DNA of 64,000 nucleotides from assembly GCF_014844035.1 (NCBI RefSeq), contig NZ_CP062159.1, forward strand, positions 806,001 through 870,000. Reading direction: 5' to 3'. A program made the translations under genes and the position numbers. The notes beneath the pieces are model-generated. The model saw nothing but the letters and a program-made list of their open reading frames with translations. It was not told the origin of the DNA and made no database searches. Below are positions 52,053-59,528 of this stretch, one piece after another. The DNA is from Flavobacterium sp. MDT1-60 (GTDB lineage Bacteria; Bacteroidota; Bacteroidia; Flavobacteriales; Flavobacteriaceae). Position 1 is the stretch's first letter. Every line of letters starts with the position of its first letter.

Positions 52053-54827
52053 ATGTCGGGTATGAAAAAATATTTACTTTCACTGTTGATTTTTCTTCCG
52101 TTTTTGATGTCCTCTTTTCTTTTCATGAAATTGATTAGAGATAAAGTTTGGTTTAGTAAGCTAAAGTTGATCGTAGCATTGTCGTTGATATCCATGTCTT
52201 TATGGGCGCAGCCTCCTCCGCATACTTTTGGATCGGATAGTTCTTTGCTTGTTCCTGCCGGAGTTACACAGATGACTGTTCAGGCATGGGGAGGTGGGGG
52301 TGCCGGTGGTGGTGCCTCCGGTGCCGGAACTTTGTCTGGTCGAGGTGGTTCAGGCGGCGGCGGCGGCGCTTATGCCACGGCGTCAATTGCAGTAGTACCG
52401 GGAACAACCTTAAGTGTGATTGTTGCTGGCCAAGTTGCCGGAACGACATCTGGTATTGGAGCAACCGGGGGCACTTCAACTATTGCAGGGTTTGAAAATA
52501 ATATAAAAGCTGTTGGGGGAAGCGGCGGTACTGCCAATACTACCGGAGCAGTTCCTACCGGAGGTGCAGGGGGTATGGCTTCGGCTTCATCAGGTACCAC
52601 AACAGTCAATGGTAGTAATGGACAAAATGGGGATACGGCAACCTTATTGATAGGTCTTTCCTCCGGATCGGGCGGAAACGGTGGGGTTCCCGGGGGCGGA
52701 AACGGAGGTGGCGGTTTAGATGCTTTAATATTTGGAAACAGAGTTGGGAATGCGGGAAGTGCACCAGGTGGTGGTGGTGGTGGTGCGATGCAGTCTGCCG
52801 GAGTCGCTACTGCCAGGGCTGGTGGAGCCGGAGCGGCTGGTCAGGTGATTATAAACTATAGCTGTCCAACGTATAATATTACGAGTACAACGGCAGCAAG
52901 TGCCTGTACAACAGCCGGAACCTCAACAATTACCCTGACAGGAAGCGCAGCTTCTTTGCCAGTTGGTGTTTATTCAGTTACCTATAATCTTACTAATCCG
53001 GTTCAAAATAATTTAAGTATTACAATGACCGTTACAACGGCAGGCGAGGGAACTTTTATATTGTCAGGTTTAACCGCTGTTGGTACAAGAAATATAACAA
53101 TTACCAAATTAACATCAGGAGCTTGTTTTACTGATATAACTTTAAATAATAGTGCCAATATAGTTACTTCTGCAGTTACAGTTGGTGGAATAATTAGTGG
53201 CAGCACCGCAGTTTGCTATGGTTCTACAAGTGGAACACTTTCATTGAGTGGAAATGTTGGTTCCGTTTTGAATTGGGAATCCTCAGTGAGTCCGTTCTCT
53301 ACCTGGACTCCCATAGTAAATGCGACAACAAGCTATGTTTCAGGATCATTAACGGAAACTACCCGATTTAGAGCCGTAGTACAAAATGGAGGATGTGCGG
53401 TAGAAAATTCTGCGGAAATATCAGTAGCTATTAATCCTTTGCCTCAGGGAAGTTTAAGTGCTAATGGACCATTTTGTGGAACAGGTTCTCCACAATTGAC
53501 TTTTACAGCTACACAAGGTACGGGGCCATATATCATAATTTACAAGGAAAATGGGGGAGCAGATCGTACGACAACAGGAGTGGCAAGTGGTACGCCTTTT
53601 GCGCCTTTTACAAGTTCAATAAACAGTTCAACAACTTATACACTGGTTTCTGTGACAGATGTAAACACCTGCTTAAGACCAAATGGATTTACAGGAGGGT
53701 TTGCCTCTGTAACTGTTGAAGCAAAACCATCTACTCCAATTTTAGGCACAATTGTACAGCCAACTTGCGTTACTTCAACAGGGAGCATTGTATTAAATGG
53801 ATTGCTGGCAGCAGTGAATTGGACAATTACCCAAAGCAATGGTACTGTTTTTCAGACTTATTCCGGTTCAGGAACTACTTTTACAGTTCCTAATTTGGCT
53901 CCCGGTAATTATACTTTTACAATACATGAAAATGCTAGTTGTATTTCACTACCAACAGTAAACGTTCAGATAAATGCGCCAATTACAAATATTTGGAATG
54001 GTGCATCATGGTCAAAAGGGAGTCCTCCAATAAATACAGATGCTATTGAATTTTCTGGAAATTATCAAACAACTGGGGACTTGGCAGGTTGTTCATGTGT
54101 TGTTAATTTAGGTGCAAATGTTACTGTGAATTCGGATCATACCTTGACAATTACAAATTTTGTCAGTAATGCCGGAGGGATATTAACATTTGAAAATAAT
54201 GCAAGTTTGATACAGATTAATAATTCGGTTAATACCGGAAGTATTAATTACAAGCGAACAAGTAAACAAATTCTTCAGGCAGATTTTGTGTATTGGTCAA
54301 CCCCTGTTAATCCACAAAAACTAGTTGATGTTTCGCAATTTACTGAAAGTGATAAATATTTTAGATTTAATGGAACAAGTTGGGTAGCTACGGACAGAAA
54401 TACAAATATGACTGTTGGTAAAGGATATATAATTCGTGGCCCTGAAACATACTCTAATACCATTAGAGCCGATTATACTGCTTCTTTTATTGGAGTTCCT
54501 AATAATGGAAACGTAACTAGTGAAACACTTGATAGCGGAAAGTATTACCTGCTTGGAAATCCGTACCCATCAGCACTGGATGCAGACCAATTTATAAGGG
54601 ATAATCCAATTTTACAAGGAACCTTATATTTTTGGACACACAATACACCAGTCATTTTAGGAGGTTATTATCGATATAACGTTAATGATTATGCCAGTTA
54701 TAATTTAACTGGCCTTGTTGTAACCAAAAAAGCGGCACTAGCTCCAGGATATAATAATCAGGCACCAGATGGTAAAATAGCAGCAGGGCAAGGTTTTTTG
54801 CCAGCATTAGCTTACCTGGTACGATAA
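52053..54827 (+). CDS. Glycine-rich T9SS-type secreted protein, N-terminal part of a frameshifted gene
   Basis: These 924 residues carry two hydrophobic N-terminal stretches (about 8-25 and 37-52), the second ending SMSLWAQ; a later ATG (codon 25) may be the true start. A VPAGVTQMTVQAWGGGGAGGG domain like that of the gene at 37605 follows (glycine-rich to about 275), then Ig-like strands, then most of the shared C-terminal module (IWNGASWSKGSPP, FVYWSTPVNPQKLVDVS). The frame ends early after GKIAAGQGF because one T is missing from a T-run (54794-54799); adding it would rejoin the C-terminal part at 54842-55579. As it stands the product lacks the T9SS signal and should not be exported to the surface. 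Confidence 0.8.
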   Translation: MSGMKKYLLSLLIFLPFLMSSFLFMKLIRDKVWFSKLKLIVALSLISMSLWAQPPPHTFGSDSSLLVPAGVTQMTVQAWGGGGAGGGASGAGTLSGRGGSGGGGGAYATASIAVVPGTTLSVIVAGQVAGTTSGIGATGGTSTIAGFENNIKAVGGSGGTANTTGAVPTGGAGGMASASSGTTTVNGSNGQNGDTATLLIGLSSGSGGNGGVPGGGNGGGGLDALIFGNRVGNAGSAPGGGGGGAMQSAGVATARAGGAGAAGQVIINYSCPTYNITSTTAASACTTAGTSTITLTGSAASLPVGVYSVTYNLTNPVQNNLSITMTVTTAGEGTFILSGLTAVGTRNITITKLTSGACFTDITLNNSANIVTSAVTVGGIISGSTAVCYGSTSGTLSLSGNVGSVLNWESSVSPFSTWTPIVNATTSYVSGSLTETTRFRAVVQNGGCAVENSAEISVAINPLPQGSLSANGPFCGTGSPQLTFTATQGTGPYIIIYKENGGADRTTTGVASGTPFAPFTSSINSSTTYTLVSVTDVNTCLRPNGFTGGFASVTVEAKPSTPILGTIVQPTCVTSTGSIVLNGLLAAVNWTITQSNGTVFQTYSGSGTTFTVPNLAPGNYTFTIHENASCISLPTVNVQINAPITNIWNGASWSKGSPPINTDAIEFSGNYQTTGDLAGCSCVVNLGANVTVNSDHTLTITNFVSNAGGILTFENNASLIQINNSVNTGSINYKRTSKQILQADFVYWSTPVNPQKLVDVSQFTESDKYFRFNGTSWVATDRNTNMTVGKGYIIRGPETYSNTIRADYTASFIGVPNNGNVTSETLDSGKYYLLGNPYPSALDADQFIRDNPILQGTLYFWTHNTPVILGGYYRYNVNDYASYNLTGLVVTKKAALAPGYNNQAPDGKIAAGQGFLPALAYLVR
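54794..54799 (+). other. Frameshift site in a T homopolymer
   Basis: The run of six T must be seven to continue the frame as GFFASISLPGTITFTN, which matches the paralogue's GFFAGISLPGTITFTN. A one-base loss is therefore the only defect seen. It could be a real mutation, slippage-based switching, or a sequencing error. Confidence 0.9.
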
Positions 54828-54841
54828 CTTTTACCAATTTA

Positions 54842-55579
54842 ATGCGTTTTGGTTCAAACAATCAGTTTTTTAAACCAGCGAAAACCTCAAAACCAGCGAT
54901 TGTAGAAAAAAATCGTTTATGGCTTAACCTTTCCAATACTGAAGGAGCTTTTAAGCAAACTCTTATTGGATACATTGGAGGAGCAACCAACGATACAGAG
55001 AGAGGATATGATGGTGTTACTTTTGATTCTAATAAATATTTGGATTTTTACAGTTTAAACAACGGAAAAAAATTGGTAATTCAGGGTCGTGCTGTACCTT
55101 TTTTGGATACTGATATTGTGCCGTTAGGATATAAAAGTGCCATTGCAGGCGATTTTATTATTTCGATAGATTATGCTGACGGTAATTTACTTAATCAGGC
55201 TATTTATTTGGAAGATAAATTAACCAGTTCGATTCATGATTTAAGAAGTACCGATTACACTTTTTCAACTGTGATCGGTACTTTTGATGACCGTTTTGTT
55301 TTGCGTTATACTAATAAGTCTTTGGGAACAGTTGATGTTGAAAATGTTGAACAGACACTTTTGGTTTCTGTAAAAGAAAAAATCATTAAAATAACATCAA
55401 CCAAAGAAAATATGAGCGAAGTGTCTGTTTTTGATATCACTGGAAAATTGTTGTATAATAAAAAGAAAATTGATGCAACAAAGTTGCAAATTTCAAATTT
55501 ACAATCAGGAAATCAGGTTTTGCTGGTGAAAACAACTTTAGAGAACCGATATACAAGTACAACCAAAATTGTTTTTTAA
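54842..55579 (+). pseudogene. C-terminal remnant of the frameshifted T9SS protein gene
   Basis: These 245 codons encode the rest of the shared module (NQFFKPAKTSKPAIVEKNRLWLN...) and the T9SS sorting signal (EVSVFDITGKLLYNKKKI...KIVF). The ATG at 54842 aligns to the middle of the module in intact paralogues, so this is not an independent start. There is no other lesion; with one T restored the gene would span 52053-55579 (about 1175 residues). Confidence 0.85.
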
Positions 55580-55594
55580 TATTTAAGGTACTAA

Positions 55595-55634
55595 TAAAAA
55601 AGCAGTTGAAATCTGAATTTCAACTGCTTTTTTA
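55595..55634. terminator. Bidirectional intrinsic terminator
   Basis: A perfect stem of about 17 bp (AGCAGTTGAAAT with ATTTCAACTGCT, plus A- and T-runs) with a 4-nt loop lies between the convergent fifth secreted-protein gene and the cupin gene. Confidence 0.92.
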
Positions 55635-55640
55635 TTGCTG

Positions 55641-56507
55641 TTAAGCCGATTTCGCTAAATTCTCATGTGTATTCTGAATGGCTTTTTCGTTTTTATAATC
55701 AATCCATTTCTGACCTTTAAATTTTCGCATCATAATATCAAAATAACGCATGATGAAAACATTATAGGCAGCTTTTGATAAATTGGTAATGTTTTTTGGA
55801 AAAGAGCGTAAACTCATCGAGAATCCCGGAGTTAAATATTTCATATAATGCCAGTATCCTTCGGGCATATACAACATTTCACCATGTTTGAGATTGGTGA
55901 TATAACCCTCTGCATTTTTTAGGGCAGGAAATTTTTCATAATCAGGATCATCAAAATCAATGTCTTCTCTCGAAATTAAGGCGTGCGGCACTTTATACAT
56001 ATATTTTGACTGATCCGGAGCAAAAATCATACACTGTTTTTCTCCATGAAAATGAAAGTGCAGAATGTTAGAGTAATCAATGTCGAAATGCATAAAAACT
56101 TTCGAATTTTCTCCGCCAAAAAATAGCATCGGCATTTGTTTGACCAGTTGTAACCCGATATCAGGCCATAAAAAGTCATCTTTTAACGTTGGGACTTCCT
56201 TCATTAAATTATAAAGGAAAATACGGTAGTTGGTAGGCTTTGATTCTAAAAGATTGATGTAATCGCTCATTTTCATTTTAGTATGTGCTTCATTAAAGCC
56301 ATCTTCATGATTAACGGGTCTATTGTCGTATAAAGGAACGACAGTGTCACCGGCGATTTCATTGATATAGGATAATCTCCATTTATGATAAGCTGGCCAG
56401 TCTTCGGTCAGTTCTTCTATAACAACGGGAATTTGTTTTTTGACGTATTGGGAAATAAAATCCCCTTTTGAGATTTTTTTTACCCTTTCGATTTGTTTTA
56501 AATTCAT
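55641..56507 (-). CDS. Cupin-8/JmjC-like 2-oxoglutarate-dependent oxygenase
   Basis: The 288-residue protein has the JmjC-type double-stranded beta-helix seen in bacterial cupin-8 proteins and FIH-like hydroxylases. The iron-binding triad is visible: His140 and Asp142 in FMHFDIDYSN and His220 in PEGYWHYM. It should hydroxylate a protein or small-molecule side chain with Fe(II) and 2-oxoglutarate; the substrate is unknown. It lies 81 nt downstream of bioB in the same direction, but a strong terminator separates them, so it is not clearly part of a biotin operon. Confidence 0.82.
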   Translation of the reverse strand: MNLKQIERVKKISKGDFISQYVKKQIPVVIEELTEDWPAYHKWRLSYINEIAGDTVVPLYDNRPVNHEDGFNEAHTKMKMSDYINLLESKPTNYRIFLYNLMKEVPTLKDDFLWPDIGLQLVKQMPMLFFGGENSKVFMHFDIDYSNILHFHFHGEKQCMIFAPDQSKYMYKVPHALISREDIDFDDPDYEKFPALKNAEGYITNLKHGEMLYMPEGYWHYMKYLTPGFSMSLRSFPKNITNLSKAAYNVFIMRYFDIMMRKFKGQKWIDYKNEKAIQNTHENLAKSA

Positions 56508-56512
56508 CTCTA

Positions 56513-56554
56513 TTAAATAAAAAAATTGCTTATAACGCAGGTTATAAGCAATTT
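56513..56554 (-). terminator. Intrinsic terminator after bioB
   Basis: On the minus strand a 14-bp perfect stem (AAATTGCTTATAAC with GTTATAAGCAATTT in plus-strand order), 4-nt loop, is followed by a T-run. It stands between bioB and the cupin gene. Confidence 0.88.
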
Positions 56555-56588
56555 AAAAATATTTGTCGAGATTTATTAACTCTTTTAA

Positions 56589-57677
56589 TTAAATTTTTGA
56601 TTTGATCGAAGCTTCCAAATTTCTTTCAATAGTATGTCCTGGTCTTGACCATTTTGGTTTTTCTCCTAAAGGAGTAAATTGAGAATCTGCTGCTTCAACT
56701 GTTTGAGGTTGCGAAACCTTAACGAAAGGTTTTTGCGGAATCAATCCTAACATTTCAAACATTTTCATGTCTTCGTGTACATCCGGATTTGGAGTTGTAA
56801 GTAATTTATCTCCGGCAAAAATAGAATTAGCTCCAGCGAAGAAACACATTGCTTGTCCTTCACGGCTCATATTGGTTCTTCCTGCAGATAAACGAACCTG
56901 AGTATCTGGCATTACAATTCTGGTTGTTGCCACCATACGAATCATTTCCCAGATTTCTACTGGTTTTTCTTCTTCCATCGGAGTTCCTTCAACAGCCACC
57001 AAAGCATTAATCGGTACTGATTCTGGTTGAGGGTTTAAAGTAGAAAGCGCTACAAGCATTCCGGCTCTGTCTTCAATACTTTCTCCCATCCCGATAATTC
57101 CTCCACTACAAACCGTAACATTCGTTTTACGAACATTCTCAATAGTTTGTAAACGGTCTTCAAAACCACGTGTAGAAATTACATCTTTATAATATTCTTC
57201 AGAAGTATCTAAATTGTGATTATAAGCATATAATCCTGCTTCTGCCAAACGTTGTGCCTGATTTTCAGTAATCATACCCAATGTACAACAAACTTCCATA
57301 TCAAGTTTATTAATGGTACGAACCATTTCTAAAACCTGATCGAACTCTTCACCGTCTTTTACGTTTCTCCAGGCAGCTCCCATACAAACACGAGATGATC
57401 CGCTTGATTTTGCACGTAAAGCCTGAGCTTTTACCTGACTAACGCTCATTAAGTCATTTCCTTCAACGCCAGTATTGTAACGTGCTGCCTGTGGGCAATA
57501 ACCACAATCTTCAGGACAGCCTCCGGTTTTGATAGATAGTAAAGTTGATACCTGAACAACGTTCGGATCGTGTTTTGTTCTATGAATTGTGGCTGCTTCA
57601 TAAAGCAGGTCCATCATAGGTTTGTTATATATGGCGATTATTTCGTCTTTTGTCCAATTGTGTTTTGTAATGCTCAT
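56589..57677 (-). CDS. bioB: Biotin synthase
   Basis: The 362-residue radical-SAM enzyme inserts sulfur into dethiobiotin, the last step of biotin synthesis. The 4Fe-4S/SAM motif CPEDCGYC gives Cys54, Cys58 and Cys61. Further conserved parts are ACMGAAWRN-like CMGAAWRNVKDG, YNHNLDTSEEYY and the [2Fe-2S] region with VRLSAGRTNMSREGQAMCFFAGANSIF. It lies about 28 kb from bioA on the other strand and has its own promoter and terminator. The tail beyond residue 320 is longer than in E. coli BioB (346) but ordinary for this group. Confidence 0.97.
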   Translation of the reverse strand: MSITKHNWTKDEIIAIYNKPMMDLLYEAATIHRTKHDPNVVQVSTLLSIKTGGCPEDCGYCPQAARYNTGVEGNDLMSVSQVKAQALRAKSSGSSRVCMGAAWRNVKDGEEFDQVLEMVRTINKLDMEVCCTLGMITENQAQRLAEAGLYAYNHNLDTSEEYYKDVISTRGFEDRLQTIENVRKTNVTVCSGGIIGMGESIEDRAGMLVALSTLNPQPESVPINALVAVEGTPMEEEKPVEIWEMIRMVATTRIVMPDTQVRLSAGRTNMSREGQAMCFFAGANSIFAGDKLLTTPNPDVHEDMKMFEMLGLIPQKPFVKVSQPQTVEAADSQFTPLGEKPKWSRPGHTIERNLEASIKSKI

Positions 57678-57698
57678 CTATGCAATTTTTTGATGCTT

Positions 57699-57729
57699 CA
57701 AAAGTAGTTAAATTGTTCTAATCAACCAA
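57699..57729 (-). promoter_or_regulatory. Promoter of bioB
   Basis: On the minus strand TTG (57729-57727), 20 nt, then TACTTTTG (57706-57699) fits the -33/-7 promoter; the leader would be about 18 nt. I see no BirA or BioR-type operator that I can name. Confidence 0.55.
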
Positions 57730-57776
57730 TGTTCCTTTCCGTAAATGAATATTTGACAGCTATTTTCAAAAAAGAA

Positions 57777-57822
57777 ACACTCTAAAATCATAGAATTATA
57801 CTTTTTCATGATTTTAGAGTGT
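57777..57822 (-). terminator. Intrinsic terminator after the small membrane protein gene
   Basis: A 15-bp perfect stem (57777-57791 with 57808-57822; ACACTCTAAAATCAT) with a 16-nt loop, followed on the minus strand by a T-rich run. Confidence 0.85.
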
Positions 57823-57848
57823 CTAAATGGTAGATTTATTTAAAAAAA

Positions 57849-58286
57849 TTAATCGGCAGCATATTTATTATTCCAGTACAACATCATCATTAAAGTTACA
57901 ATTACTGATGATGCAACTCCTTCAAAAAGTAAACAGATACAGTAAGTTGGTACAGATGGATTTCCTCCAAACATAAATGTTTCTGATAAGCTTTGCACAT
58001 AAGCATCACCGCCTCTTGCATAACTATAAACTAACAATCCAAAAACACTCATGCAGACACCAACCACAGAGGTTGTCATTGCTGACACGGCATTAGATAC
58101 AAAGTTGGTCTCTCCTTCACGAAGATTCATTTGCATGGTTCTGTTTACACCATAAAATATGAAAAATACATTTAGTGTACGCAGATAAAACAAATCTGCA
58201 AGACCTAATAGATTCATCAATAAAAAATAAATGCCTATTCCGAGGAAAATTAAAAAACCGTTGGTAATTTCTTTAGGTAAATTCAT
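57849..58286 (-). CDS. Small integral membrane protein, unknown function
   Basis: I do not recognise this 145-residue protein. It has about four hydrophobic helices (about 10-30, 33-48, 66-88 and 115-138), short loops and a MNLPKEITNGFLIFLGIG start. The loop after helix 2 (NRTMQMNLREGETNF) is polar and likely cytoplasmic. It is monocistronic, between ribF and bioB, with a terminator after it. A real gene is supported by clean length, terminator and codon use. Confidence 0.65.
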   Translation of the reverse strand: MNLPKEITNGFLIFLGIGIYFLLMNLLGLADLFYLRTLNVFFIFYGVNRTMQMNLREGETNFVSNAVSAMTTSVVGVCMSVFGLLVYSYARGGDAYVQSLSETFMFGGNPSVPTYCICLLFEGVASSVIVTLMMMLYWNNKYAAD

Positions 58287-58403
58287 AGTGGTTATTTTTT
58301 AAGAAGTTAATAGCAAATGATTGAAAAACAGAGTTGTATATCAAATTTACTAAAAAAATAACTACGATGATTTAAAATTGAGGAAAAGTATGTTTGAAAG
58401 CTT

Positions 58404-59333
58404 TTAAACCTGAGAAATAAAAGCCAAAGAGTCAATTTTATCTTGGTTTAATTGCGCTTTCAGTAAATCAACTGAACCAAATTTTTGCTCTTCGCGAAGA
58501 TAATGTAATAAGGAGACTTCGATTTTTTCGCCATAAATATCAGCATCAAAATCAAAAAGATTTACTTCAATGGTTTGTTTTTCACCGTTTACTGTCGGAT
58601 TAAAACCAATATTCATCATTCCAAAAAATTCTTTTTGATCGATTAAGGCTTTTACTGCATACACCCCAGTCTTCGGAATTAATTTATAATCTTCTTGAAT
58701 TTGAATGTTAGCTGTCGGAAAACCAATTGTTCGTCCTAATTGTTTTCCTTTTACAACTTCACCGGTTAAAAAATAATTGTATCCCAGATAATCATTTGCC
58801 AAAGTCATATTTCCTTCATTTAAGGCTTTTCTGATTTTGGTAGAACTTACAGAAACATCCTGAATTTCCTGGACAGAAATTTGTTCCACTTCAAAACCAT
58901 ATTCTTTGCCAAAAGCAATTAAATCGTCAATGTTAGCCGTTCTGTTTCTTCCAAAACGATGATCATGCCCGATAATAATTTTCTGAATATGAAATTGATC
59001 GACTAAAATAGAATGCACAAATTCTTCAGCAGTTAATCTTGAAAAACTTTCGTTAAAAGGATGAATAACAAGATTCTCAATTCCGGTTGCTTCCAAAAGT
59101 TTTGTTTTTTCAGAAATTGTATTTAAGAGTTTAATCTCAGATTTCTCTTGTAAAACCATTCTTGGATGCGGAAAAAATGTAAGAACTAAGCTTTCGTATT
59201 TCCCGTTCTCCGTGTTTTGAGTAATTCGTTCCAGAATTTTTTTATGACCGATATGAACACCATCAAAGGTGCCAAGAGTTAAAATAGTTTTCTTGGTCGA
59301 ATGGAAATCGTTTATAGAATGAAAGAGCTTCAA
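58404..59333 (-). CDS. ribF: Bifunctional riboflavin kinase/FAD synthetase
   Basis: I choose the TTG at 59333, giving MKLFHSINDFHSTKK and 309 residues, the family norm; the open frame extends 20 codons further to an ATG at 59393 but that tail has no family match. The N-terminal FMN adenylyltransferase part has LTLGTFDGVHIGHKKI (HIGH-like) and IIGHDHRFGRNR, plus VSSTKIRKAL. The C-terminal riboflavin kinase part has GKQLGRTIGFPTANI and GVYAVKA, with MMNIGFNPTV and IEVNLFDFDADIYG. It makes FMN and FAD in the cytoplasm. No FMN riboswitch is seen upstream. Confidence 0.93.
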   Translation of the reverse strand: MKLFHSINDFHSTKKTILTLGTFDGVHIGHKKILERITQNTENGKYESLVLTFFPHPRMVLQEKSEIKLLNTISEKTKLLEATGIENLVIHPFNESFSRLTAEEFVHSILVDQFHIQKIIIGHDHRFGRNRTANIDDLIAFGKEYGFEVEQISVQEIQDVSVSSTKIRKALNEGNMTLANDYLGYNYFLTGEVVKGKQLGRTIGFPTANIQIQEDYKLIPKTGVYAVKALIDQKEFFGMMNIGFNPTVNGEKQTIEVNLFDFDADIYGEKIEVSLLHYLREEQKFGSVDLLKAQLNQDKIDSLAFISQV

Positions 59334-59517
59334 AACAAATAATTTAAGATGGTGCAAATTTATACTATCTATTTGAAATTTTATGCTACCCACAATTGAT
59401 TTTTGATCCTATTTTGGTTCTTTTTAGTGAAAAATGGCTAACCGGTCGACTAAAAAAGATTAAATGTCGTTTATATGTAAGAATTTGATTTAATTCTCTT
59501 AATTTTGATTTTTCAAA

Positions 59518-59525
59518 TACCTTTG
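59518..59525 (+). promoter_or_regulatory. Candidate -7 element abutting the metalloprotease start
   Basis: TACCTTTG matches TAnnTTTG and ends 3 nt before the ATG at 59529, implying a leaderless transcript if used. The frame's earlier ATG at 59505 would lie upstream of it. Confidence 0.35.
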
Positions 59526-59528
59526 AGT

